Assembly: GCA_002360295.1 (NCBI GenBank)
Contig: DEQI01000282.1
Span: 1 to 14,633 of the forward strand
Direction of reading: 5' to 3'
DNA from: Planococcaceae bacterium UBA3370
GTDB taxonomy: Bacteria > Bacillota > Bacilli > Bacillales_A > Planococcaceae
DNA length: 14,633 bases
Below, piece by piece: positions 9,047-14,633 of this stretch (position 1 is its first letter; each line of letters starts with the position of its first letter). The notes under the pieces are model-generated. The model searched no databases. It was not told the DNA's origin and worked only from the letters and a program-made list of their open reading frames with translations. The position numbers and the translations under genes were made by a program.

Positions 9047-9747
9047 TACGCTCTCTCCTTTTGTTCCTTAATCCAATTAGCTTCTGCCTCCGCAAGTCGG
9101 CGATATTGTGGAATAAATGTATGCGTTGCTTCTATAGAAGGTAACTCTTTTGTAGCAGCAAGTGCTATACATTCTGATGCTCTAGGTAATTGATGTGTAA
9201 ACGGAGCAAATAAAGCCTGATCTCCTAAAGCCTCACGAATTTGCTCCTCAAAAATAGACACATCCTCCCCTATAAATAATACGGGCTCTCCTAAAGCTTT
9301 TAATTTCTCAAGTAATCCGTCAATGTGATCATGAGTATCACTAATCACGGTTTCTAACGTTTGTCCACGGTATGCAGCTGCATACACATTCTGACGACGC
9401 GCATCGAATAATGGACAAATAACACCATGAAATAATCGGGCATTGGCAGCAAGAATTTGCAAGCTTGATACACCTACAAGTGGCTTTTGTAATGTCCATG
9501 CTAAAGTTTTGGCTAATGTTACCCCTATTCGAACCCCTGTATAAGAGCCGGGACCTTCCGACACTGCGATGGCATCAATATCTTTCGGGCTCATGGATAC
9601 TTTCGCAAAAAGCTCCTCTATTGCTGGCATTGCACCTGCAGAATGTGTTAATTTTATTTGCTGAACAACTTCTGCAACTACTTTACCGTCCTTCACAAGT
9701 GCAACAGAAAGTGGTGCATTGGCTGTTTCTATTCCTAACCAAATCAT
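9046..9747 (-). CDS. tsaB: t6A biosynthesis scaffold TsaB
   Basis: Pseudo-ATPase paralogue of TsaD that dimerises with it and organises the TsaBDE complex for tRNA t6A synthesis. It has 233 residues. The fold is recognisable from MIWLGIETANAPLSVAL at the N-terminus and SEGPGSYTGVRIG (about 63-75), strongly conserved in TsaB/YeaZ. It lacks the TsaD metal motif HxxxH, as expected. The ATG at 9747 overlaps the tsaE stop by four bases (ATGA), and the stop overlaps rimI. The C-terminal half (EDVSIFEEQ..., then FIPQYRR near 213-219) is typical of the family. Confidence 0.95.
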   Translation of the reverse strand: MIWLGIETANAPLSVALVKDGKVVAEVVQQIKLTHSAGAMPAIEELFAKVSMSPKDIDAIAVSEGPGSYTGVRIGVTLAKTLAWTLQKPLVGVSSLQILAANARLFHGVICPLFDARRQNVYAAAYRGQTLETVISDTHDHIDGLLEKLKALGEPVLFIGEDVSIFEEQIREALGDQALFAPFTHQLPRASECIALAATKELPSIEATHTFIPQYRRLAEAEANWIKEQKERA

Positions 9748-10196
9748 TTTAATAACTCCTCACAAAGCTGGACGTAACGAGCGCCCATCGGTTTTAAAGT
9801 AAATTTCCGCGCATGCTCATCCATACGCGTAATCTCAATAGCTAAACGCTCCTTTGGTAAAACATCCTCTATTAAATGTGCCCATTCAACAACTGTCACT
9901 GCCTCACCATAAAAAATTTCTTCCCACCCTAAATCTTCTTCGCTATCTGCCAAACGATACACATCTAAATGATTTAACGGCAACCTTCCTTCATATTGCT
10001 TCATAATCGTAAAGGTAGGGCTATTGACTGTTCGCTTTATGCCAAGACCTTTGGCAAGAGCTTGTGTAAATGTAGTTTTCCCTGCACCGAGATCTCCTTC
10101 TAATGTAATCGTATGTTGTGGTTCTACTAAATCCGCTAATTTCGTGGCCAGTTGAATCGTTTCATCCAAAGATTTTATTGTTATTTCAAATATCAT
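9744..10196 (-). CDS. tsaE: t6A biosynthesis ATPase TsaE
   Basis: P-loop ATPase that resets the TsaB-TsaD complex between cycles. I place the start at the ATG at 10196, which has GGAAGG (10206-10211) 9 nt upstream and gives 150 residues; the frame is open to 10283, but the extra 29 residues are Cys/Ser-rich, unlike TsaE, and cover a leader with an inverted repeat. The Walker A is GDLGAGKTT (34-42), followed by VNSPTFTIMKQYEG (switch-like region) and HLDVYRL, both characteristic. VVEWAHLIEDVLP near 105-117 contains the conserved EW motif. It is the first gene of the tsaE-tsaB-rimI-tsaD operon. ThiL (ydiA), which precedes it in B. subtilis as I recall, is not found here. Confidence 0.95.
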   Translation of the reverse strand: MIFEITIKSLDETIQLATKLADLVEPQHTITLEGDLGAGKTTFTQALAKGLGIKRTVNSPTFTIMKQYEGRLPLNHLDVYRLADSEEDLGWEEIFYGEAVTVVEWAHLIEDVLPKERLAIEITRMDEHARKFTLKPMGARYVQLCEELLK

Positions 10197-10237
10197 ACAC
10201 TTGTTCCTTCCCGAGTCATACATTACTTCTAGTTTAC

Positions 10238-10259
10238 TTGAACAGCTCGAAATGTTCAA
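10238..10259. repeat. inverted repeat in the tsaE leader
   Basis: TTGAACA - 8 nt - TGTTCAA is a perfect 7-bp inverted repeat, 42 to 63 nt upstream of the tsaE start. It could be a small operator or an RNA hairpin; no T run follows on the minus strand. Its role is unknown. Confidence 0.4.
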
Positions 10260-10330
10260 AGGGCATGACTGTAGGTTAATCAATAAGAAAATCGCAAGCG
10301 GCTCGGAGCTACCCTACTCATACTCCAATT

Positions 10331-10359
10331 ATTATACTTTTTTATTTTATTAGAAAAAT
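10331..10359 (-). promoter_or_regulatory. candidate promoter of the tsaE operon
   Basis: A perfect -10 TATAAT (10331-10336 on the minus strand) lies about 135 nt upstream of the tsaE start. The hexamer 17 nt further upstream is ATTTTT, a poor -35, and it overlaps the T run of the preceding terminator. The long leader it implies contains the inverted repeat at 10238-10259. Confidence 0.35.
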
Positions 10360-10380
10360 GCACCCTCAGTAAAAGATGCA
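10354..10380 (-). terminator. terminator after the small membrane-protein gene
   Basis: On the minus strand TGCATC pairs with GGTGCA (one T-G pair) across a 10-nt loop, and TTTTT follows. It begins 2 nt after the stop of the 113-residue gene. The short stem makes it moderate. Confidence 0.6.
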
Positions 10381-10381
10381 C

Positions 10382-10723
10382 TTAACGAGTAGAATAGCCT
10401 CTGAGTTCAATAATTTTTTTGTGAATGAGCTGGTTATCTTCAAACTGAATTTCATATGCTAGTGTGAATAATATTTCATCGTACCAAATATAATGATCCC
10501 CTTTTCGTTCAGCTTCAGTACCGCCTGCTATTATGACAACTTCATTATAACTTAAACCTTCAACGAGCAAATTAAACTCTTCCTCATTCATATACTTTTG
10601 CCACCAATACGCATTGGAAGCCTCCAAATCGGTCATAGCATATTTATGAAAAATTGTATAACCTATTAAACTACCTATTATGAACAAAATCATCCAAAGC
10701 CATTTTAAATATTTAGGTGACAA
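10382..10723 (-). CDS. small membrane-anchored protein of unknown function
   Basis: A 113-residue protein with one N-terminal hydrophobic helix (about 7-25) and a predominantly outside-type soluble domain. The TTG start at 10723 is supported by GGAGG (10731-10735) 7 nt upstream. No cysteine lipobox is seen, so it should be a membrane-anchored rather than a lipid-anchored protein. The segment LSYNEVVIIAGG (57-68), then YIWYDE (78-83) and AYEIQFEDNQLIHKK (89-103), follows a pattern reminiscent of SmpA/OmlA- or BLIP-like domains of small Bacillus lipoproteins (helix, GG turn, two strands, 'aYeIxFxdg'); this resemblance is an impression from memory. It lies upstream of the tsaE operon on the same strand with its own terminator, so it is probably a separate unit. 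Function unknown. Confidence 0.75.
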   Translation of the reverse strand: MSPKYLKWLWMILFIIGSLIGYTIFHKYAMTDLEASNAYWWQKYMNEEEFNLLVEGLSYNEVVIIAGGTEAERKGDHYIWYDEILFTLAYEIQFEDNQLIHKKIIELRGYSTR

Positions 10724-10740
10724 CTATCCACCTCCACTGA

Positions 10741-11437
10741 ATTGGTGATGATTCCTATGTAGGTTTTGAACAGCTAGCGCTTTAACCAGAAAAACGAGGT
10801 AGAAGAAATTGTGGAATAACCATGCTAAAAAATGGAATAGTGAAAAAGTCAAAATTTACACTTGTATGGCGAAATCTGCAAATACTTCTTATTGTATGGC
10901 TTCCGTATAGAATTTATGGCATTTTAATCAGTATTTTTTGCAGAGAAATTAACTAGGACAGATGAAAAAGCTGATTCAAAAATAGCCTTGAATAGCAAAA
11001 TCACTGATCAGAAAATAAACAACCTATCTCTGACAAATGATTTTAGCTACAACAATTAGGAATGCCATTTTTAATATCGAGGCCTATGTGACAAAACTAC
11101 CCCAGGGCATGAAGGTTATCTATCCATTTAAGCTTTCTCTACTACAGCATGATTTGTAGCAAAAAAGCTCATTTTAAAACGACATGAATTCGATCTCCAT
11201 ATTGTATGGTTTCTACTGTATACAGGTGAATGTGTTCACTATTCACATCAATTTGGAGCGGCAGTGAAAATTCAGACATGGTGGATGCTCGTATCGGCTT
11301 AACGGAAAAGTAAGTACGATGCATTCGCTGTATTCTCTTTGTTATGGAAGAAAGTAGAAATGGAAACGCTTATGTTAACTAATATGGAGCATATGCTATT
11401 GAATGAGGGAACTACTATTCTAAAAATCTGTGGTTAA
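10741..11437 (+). pseudogene. decayed coding region, several frameshifts and stops
   Basis: No intact gene lies between 10736 and 11637, but the plus strand carries protein-like stretches in shifting frames. They are: 10822-10956, starting MLKNGIVKKSKFTLVWRN with a hydrophobic run LLIVWLPYRIYGILISIF; a +1 continuation from a T6 run at 10934-10939 to a TAG at 11057 (AEKLTRTDEKADSKIALN...); a third frame from 11043 to a TAG at 11157 (TIRNAIFNIEAYVTKLPQGM...); and 11153-11437, open apart from one TAA at 11300 (KKLILKRHEFDLHIVWFLLY..., then KYDAFAVFSLLWKKVEME...). The frames follow one another in order, as expected of one gene broken by indels. I do not recognise the family. The closing NEGTTILK recalls the NGTTILK of PPK2-type polyphosphate kinases, but the rest lacks PPK2 motifs. 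Confidence 0.5.
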
Positions 11438-11451
11438 ATTGGGAGAGCAAT

Positions 11452-11490
11452 AAAAAAAGACTGTAGAGAACTCTTAGTTTTCTACAATCT
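11452..11490 (-). terminator. orphan hairpin with T run on the minus strand
   Basis: Arms 11458-11470 and 11478-11490 pair over 13 positions with one C-A mismatch and one G-T pair. On the minus strand the stem is followed by seven T (11452-11458 read as A). No minus-strand gene lies directly upstream; it may be a relic of a lost gene or block antisense transcription into the decayed region. Confidence 0.5.
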
Positions 11491-11608
11491 GTATAGATAA
11501 GGTTATGATGAATTTTTGACAAGCCTCTATCTACATCGTACCAAAATTTGAATTATAAGTCTATTTTTCTTTATTTAACAGTGAGACAATGAACATGCGC
11601 AACTAGTT

Positions 11609-11622
11609 CCATAACGTTATGG
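11609..11622. promoter_or_regulatory. perfect 14-bp palindrome before the methyltransferase gene
   Basis: CCATAACGTTATGG is its own reverse complement and ends 15 nt before the methyltransferase start. The adjoining AACTAGTT (11601-11608) is also self-complementary. The placement suits an operator or a translation-blocking hairpin. The only promoter hint upstream is a perfect TTGACA (11516-11521) with a poor -10 17 nt later (TACCAA). Confidence 0.4.
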
Positions 11623-11637
11623 TGAAATGAGGATTTC

Positions 11638-12384
11638 ATGAAACAAAATATTTATGATAACAACGATTTTTTTCAGCAATACCAAGAGATAAGAGCAAGA
11701 GAGAATAATTATAATAACTTACTCGAACAGCCAAATTTCCGAGCTTTAGTACCTGATATTACAGACAAAAATGTGTTAGATATAGGCTGTGGTACTGGCG
11801 ACTTTGCAGCATATTGCTTATCACAAAATGCCGCCTTTGTCACAGGCATAGATATTTCACAAAATATGATTTATGTCGCTAAGCAAAAATATGCACACCT
11901 TCATTTACAGTTCATACAGAGTGCTTTTGAGGATATTGAGATTGCCACAGAAAGTCTAGATTTTATAAGTAGCTCTCTAGCTTTTCATTATTTTGCTGAC
12001 ATCGATCAATTATTTAAAAAAATTAGTGAAGCTTTACGTGATAAAGGTGTAATCCTTTTTTCTATGGAGCACCCTATTGTAACCGCTAATAAGGGATGGC
12101 ATGAATGGATTGTTGATGAGCAAGGAAATCGCCTTTATTTTGCACTAGATCATTATCATGAAGAAGGTCTCAGAACACAAACTTGGCTTGTTGACGAGGT
12201 TGTTACGTATCATCGGACAATATCGACAATACTAAATTCGCTAATTAAATATGGGCTACAAATAGAAAAAATTGTAGAACCAATACCTACTAAAGAAGCA
12301 ATAAATAAATTTCCGAGTATAGCTAACGAAATAAGAAAACCTTCCTTCCTCATTATACGTGCTAAAAAAGTCAAGTCATATTAA
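11638..12384 (+). CDS. class I SAM-dependent methyltransferase
   Basis: A 248-residue soluble protein of the Methyltransf_11/25-like group. Motif I is VLDIGCGTG (46-54) and binds S-adenosylmethionine; the following strand ends GIDIS (about 73-77), whose acidic residue would hold the ribose. SSLAFHYFADI (about 109-119) and the later ILFSMEHPIV strand fit the post-I motifs. No substrate-binding signature tells what is methylated, so small molecule, tRNA or another target all remain possible. The ATG at 11638 has TGAGGA at 11628-11633, a short spacing. It is a single-gene unit with a clear terminator, between the decayed region and the convergent fusB-like gene; gene, upstream palindrome and terminator look like one accessory cassette. 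Enzyme class is secure, function is not. Confidence 0.9.
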   Translation: MKQNIYDNNDFFQQYQEIRARENNYNNLLEQPNFRALVPDITDKNVLDIGCGTGDFAAYCLSQNAAFVTGIDISQNMIYVAKQKYAHLHLQFIQSAFEDIEIATESLDFISSSLAFHYFADIDQLFKKISEALRDKGVILFSMEHPIVTANKGWHEWIVDEQGNRLYFALDHYHEEGLRTQTWLVDEVVTYHRTISTILNSLIKYGLQIEKIVEPIPTKEAINKFPSIANEIRKPSFLIIRAKKVKSY

Positions 12385-12394
12385 TACTCAAACG

Positions 12395-12428
12395 GGATGT
12401 CCAGAAATCATTGGACATCCATTCTTTT
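12395..12428 (+). terminator. terminator of the methyltransferase gene
   Basis: GGATGTCCA (12395-12403) and TGGACATCC (12412-12420) form a perfect 9-bp stem with an 8-nt loop, followed by ATTCTTTT. It shares TGTCCAGAAA with the minus-strand reading of the hairpin at 3000-3037. Confidence 0.85.
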
Positions 12429-12479
12429 CATATAAAATATAAAAATGCTATTTTATAGGCTCTCCTTACTATGTAACTT

Positions 12480-13127
12480 TTATAAAGTCGTAACTCGTTC
12501 AAAGAATTCTATCATTTTTTGTTGATCTGTTACGTGATGATTGCATGTATCGACATCTGTACATATATAATTACTATATTTTACAAACTGCCCCTCTCCA
12601 GTTCCTTTCACCGTAGTTGTGAATAGTGATACATTGGCATGCTTATTACAAATAGCACAAATCCCTTTGATCTCATTTTGTGAAACTATTCCTTGAATCG
12701 CCTGGAAATCATCATTCTCTACAATAATATATTTACGATGTTTTCCTTTATCTTCCCACCCTACATAACATATATGCTGAAAATCCATACATTCAATTTT
12801 AGGCATTTTTAATTTCTTTTCTTTTTTAAATAACTGTTTTATTTTTTGTTCAGTTAGTTGTCTAAAAGGTATTACATATTTCTTAACTTCTTGTAAATAT
12901 GTTTCAGCCTGAGCATGATCACGTACATCGAATAATTGATCAATAAGTGCTTTCTGTTCTTGAGATAAATCTACCTTACTCATTAATTCATTATCAATAA
13001 TACCATGAACCGCTGCAATGACATCCTTATCTTTCGTTGTCGCATATGCATTCGTTAATTTACGCAACTGTTGCTCAACTAAATGAAACTGTGCAACTGT
13101 TAAAAAAGGCTCTAATGATTCCACCAT
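12480..13127 (-). CDS. FusB/FusC-family EF-G-binding zinc-finger protein
   Basis: A 215-residue protein that matches the FusB/FusC family, which binds elongation factor G and frees it from fusidic-acid-stalled ribosomes. The N-terminal half is a helical bundle (about 1-100) ending YVIPFRQLTEQKIKQLFKK (84-102). The C-terminal half has YVGWEDKGKHRKYIIVEND (121-139) and a four-cysteine zinc finger, C157-x2-C160 (GICAICNKHANVSLF) and C189-x5-C195, with YICTD and a Lys/Thr-rich loop between. These segments line up with FusB as I recall it, so the family call is good. Chromosomal members occur widely in Firmicutes, often without proven resistance; drug protection is therefore only a possibility. 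The ATG at 13127 has GGAG 7 nt upstream. I see no leader peptide of the kind reported for fusB attenuation. It is transcribed toward the methyltransferase gene. Confidence 0.88.
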   Translation of the reverse strand: MVESLEPFLTVAQFHLVEQQLRKLTNAYATTKDKDVIAAVHGIIDNELMSKVDLSQEQKALIDQLFDVRDHAQAETYLQEVKKYVIPFRQLTEQKIKQLFKKEKKLKMPKIECMDFQHICYVGWEDKGKHRKYIIVENDDFQAIQGIVSQNEIKGICAICNKHANVSLFTTTVKGTGEGQFVKYSNYICTDVDTCNHHVTDQQKMIEFFERVTTL

Positions 13128-13210
13128 TCATCATCTCCTATTTTTATATCATTTTATACAAGATAACCTTTTAAACGTCCATAATACCGAGCTAAAATAG
13201 TCGTCTTATT

Positions 13211-13239
13211 ATTATACATCTCTTCACTATTATTATTAA
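13211..13239 (-). promoter_or_regulatory. candidate promoter of the fusB-like gene
   Basis: On the minus strand TTAATA (13234-13239) and a perfect TATAAT (13211-13216) are 17 nt apart, about 84 nt before the start. The surroundings are very AT-rich, so chance matches are likely; a second TATAAA sits nearer the gene without a -35. Confidence 0.35.
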
Positions 13240-13312
13240 TTATTAAAATAATCTAGAGCCAATATTTGATTACGCAATTAGCTGAAACTAAAAATCTGAA
13301 CTCATTTTTGGC

Positions 13313-13349
13313 AAAAAAAAAGCCTTTATAAGCTGCAAACGCTTATAAA
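13313..13349 (-). terminator. terminator of tRNA-Asp
   Basis: On the minus strand TTTATAAGC and GCTTATAAA form a perfect 9-bp stem with a 7-nt loop. GGC and nine T (13313-13321 read as A) follow. It lies 19 nt after the tRNA 3' end. Confidence 0.9.
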
Positions 13350-13367
13350 AACTACTAAAAATTATGA

Positions 13368-13443
13368 TGGCGGTCCCGACCGGGATCGAACCGGCGATCT
13401 CCTGCGTGACAGGCAGGCATGTTAACCGCTACACCACGGGACC
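13368..13443 (-). tRNA. tRNA-Asp (anticodon GTC)
   Basis: A 76-nt cloverleaf with encoded CCA. The acceptor stem pairs GGTCCCG with CGGGACC, the D-arm contains GTGTAGCGGTTAACAT, the anticodon loop CTGTCAC presents GTC, and the T-arm reads CCGGTTCGATCCCGG. It has its own promoter and terminator. By recollection a tRNA-Asp also follows rrnE in B. subtilis near the ydi genes; here a phospholipase gene separates it from the 5S gene. Confidence 0.98.
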
Positions 13444-13473
13444 TTTTTAATATTTTTCTATCGGACATATACT

Positions 13474-13502
13474 ATTTTATCATCTATTAGATAATAAAAC
13501 AA
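13474..13502 (-). promoter_or_regulatory. tRNA-Asp promoter
   Basis: On the minus strand TTGTTT (13497-13502) and TAAAAT (13474-13479) are exactly 17 nt apart, and the predicted transcript starts about 24 nt before the mature tRNA 5' end. Transcription from the upstream phospholipase gene could also read through. Confidence 0.65.
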
Positions 13503-13565
13503 TAGATTTTTTTATAATTTGCACTTCACTTTACGTATTATAAAGATATCCATTGTTGCCTTATT

Positions 13566-14462
13566 TCAATAGTAACGCACACGTGGCCATGCTTTTAAAA
13601 ATTCTAGTGTGCGTTTTTTCCCTCTATTTAATAAATCATCTTTCATTTCTTTAGTAAGATCAAATTGTGTAGCACTATAATCATCCACAGGAATAAAAAT
13701 AATATCTTTTTCATGTCTTCTCGATATATATCTTTGATCATGTGCATCCTTCATTGTAGAAAATAGAGCTTCAAACAAAGTCAACCCATTATCAATTTTT
13801 CGTACACATTGATCCTCTCTACTTGAACTCAACTTAACTCCTAAAAGCGGTCGGATTCTGTTTCCGTTCTTATCATCAAATACCCATAGTGGGAAATTAC
13901 TTAGTACTCCACCATCTACTACAATCGATTCGCCTTTATTAGTTCTTAACTTTGCAGGTTCAAAAAAGAATGGAATACTACAGCTCATACGTAAAGCACG
14001 TGCTATTGAAAAAGACTCTGCATCAATTCCGTATTTTCCTAAATCGTCAGGTAATACAATCATTCTACCATTGGTTACGTCAGAAGCAATTATTTTCAAC
14101 GAATCTTTAGGTAAGTCGGAAAATGTATACACATCTTTATCTGCTAATTTTCGGTAAAACCACTTTTCTAATGCTTTTCCCTTGTATAAACCGAGGTGTC
14201 GATAAACACTTACCCATTTCATAAATGGAAGAGGCAGTATCGTTCTCCTAGGGTCAAGTAGTGATGTTAAATCTAATTCATCTAATAATTTTTCTATTTC
14301 ACTACCATTATAACCAGCTGCTATAAAAGCAGCTATTATAGCACCTGCACTTGTTCCAGCAACTCGCTTAAATTGAAAATTCTTTTCCTCAATCACTTGA
14401 AACGCTCCTACTAAGGCAAATCCTTTCAAGCCTCCACCAGAAAAAACACCGTCAATTTGCAA
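13566..14462 (-). CDS. patatin-like phospholipase (YqhO-type)
   Basis: A soluble alpha/beta acyl hydrolase with a Ser-Asp dyad, 298 residues, expected to cleave lipid esters. The oxyanion-hole loop is GGGLKG (9-14), the nucleophile elbow GTSAG places Ser at 38, and DGG (183-185) supplies the catalytic aspartate; SIPFFFEP (162-169) and the run VLSNFP after DGG are typical of the bacterial patatin group. There is no signal peptide. The start is a TTG at 14462, with AAGGAG 8 nt upstream. It lies between the rRNA-operon terminator and tRNA-Asp on the same strand, about 110 nt from the terminator. No clear own promoter was seen. Bacterial patatins can be toxins, but nothing here (no secretion signal, no partner nucleotide-cyclase gene) points to that; a housekeeping lipase is likelier. 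Confidence 0.93.
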   Translation of the reverse strand: MQIDGVFSGGGLKGFALVGAFQVIEEKNFQFKRVAGTSAGAIIAAFIAAGYNGSEIEKLLDELDLTSLLDPRRTILPLPFMKWVSVYRHLGLYKGKALEKWFYRKLADKDVYTFSDLPKDSLKIIASDVTNGRMIVLPDDLGKYGIDAESFSIARALRMSCSIPFFFEPAKLRTNKGESIVVDGGVLSNFPLWVFDDKNGNRIRPLLGVKLSSSREDQCVRKIDNGLTLFEALFSTMKDAHDQRYISRRHEKDIIFIPVDDYSATQFDLTKEMKDDLLNRGKKRTLEFLKAWPRVRYY

Positions 14463-14571
14463 ATTGCCCTCTCCTTTAATTCATTGTCTTTCCATTTTAT
14501 TTTAACGAGACTATAGATAGAACTAAAATTGTAAAATACTGTCGAAATTAAATATTTAATAAAGGCGCACT

Positions 14572-14606
14572 AAATAAAAAAACCACTGATTGGTATCAGT
14601 GGTTTT
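14572..14606 (-). terminator. rRNA-operon terminator
   Basis: On the minus strand AAAACCACTGAT and ATCAGTGGTTTT form a perfect 12-bp stem with a 4-nt loop, followed by a T-rich tail. It lies just past the 5S 3' end. Confidence 0.95.
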
Positions 14607-14611
14607 ACTGT

Positions 14612-14633
14612 TGCCTAGCGACGTCCTACTCTC
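14612..14633 (-). rRNA. rrf: 5S rRNA, 3' end only
   Basis: The last bases of the window, read on the minus strand, are GAGAGTAGGACGTCGCTAGG, which matches the conserved 3' end of Bacillus-type 5S rRNA (GAGAGTAGGACGYCGC). The gene runs off the window; the rest of an rRNA operon should lie to the right. The exact mature 3' end is uncertain by one or two bases. Confidence 0.9.

Noticed and set aside
10197..10283. N-terminal extension of TsaE
   Set aside because: The extra residues are unlike TsaE, lack a ribosome binding site and overlie an inverted repeat; the ATG at 10196 has a good GGAAGG.
11303..11437. PPK2-type polyphosphate kinase remnant
   Set aside because: Only NEGTTILK is reminiscent of PPK2. 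The Walker A and lid motifs expected upstream are not found in any frame.
13566..14462. Patatin gene as an anti-phage CBASS effector
   Set aside because: No cyclic-nucleotide synthase or accessory gene lies beside it, and the protein is a plain short patatin without extra domains.

Overview
The window looks like a chromosomal segment of a low-GC, Gram-positive, endospore-former-type bacterium (Bacillaceae/Planococcaceae; Lysinibacillus or a close relative is my best guess). The evidence is the AT-rich DNA, strong AGGAGG-type ribosome binding sites, frequent TTG/GTG starts, a CIRCE-controlled groESL operon, TatAy/TatCy-type translocase genes and a tRNA gene with an encoded CCA end. The gene order, read from the right end, matches my recollection of the Bacillus subtilis rrnE - trnE-Asp - ydiB-ydiL - groESL region, with some genes missing and others inserted. 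The genus is inference; synteny is from memory.

Left part (1-4970): groES-groEL on the minus strand, with a perfect CIRCE operator and sigma-A promoter. A divergent CPBP-family membrane protease (ydiL-like) has a promoter overlapping that of groES. A 17-bp hairpin separates it from the convergent tatC. Then tatC, tatA and the redox repressor gene rex lie on the minus strand. moaC and ydiK, which sit in this cluster in B. subtilis as I recall, are absent.

Centre (5090-10380): a plus-strand ABC-F ATPase gene (ydiF-like) ends in a terminator and converges on the minus-strand tsaE-tsaB-rimI-tsaD operon. That operon is tightly overlapped (ATGA, TAATG, TAATG) and encodes the tRNA t6A machinery plus the S18 acetyltransferase. 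The roughly 540-bp gap between ydiF and tsaD holds no gene but eight DnaA boxes in 212 bp, five of them perfect TTATNCACA. This is the most striking non-coding element of the window.

Right part (10382-14633), an accessory-looking interval: an unrecognised small membrane-anchored protein; about 700 bp of frameshifted, decayed coding sequence on the plus strand; a SAM-dependent methyltransferase with a perfect 14-bp palindrome before its start; a FusB/FusC-type zinc-finger EF-G-binding protein; tRNA-Asp(GTC) with its own promoter and terminator; a patatin-like phospholipase; and, at the window edge, the 3' end of a 5S rRNA with the rRNA-operon terminator.

I corrected several starts from ribosome-binding-site spacing and family length: groES (TTG at 2032), tatA (4170), tsaD (8606), tsaE (10196) and the CPBP protease (GTG at 2234). 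I see no CRISPR array, complete insertion sequence or phage module. I found no clearly new multi-gene system; the best candidates for follow-up are the DnaA-box cluster, the decayed gene and the FusB-like protein.
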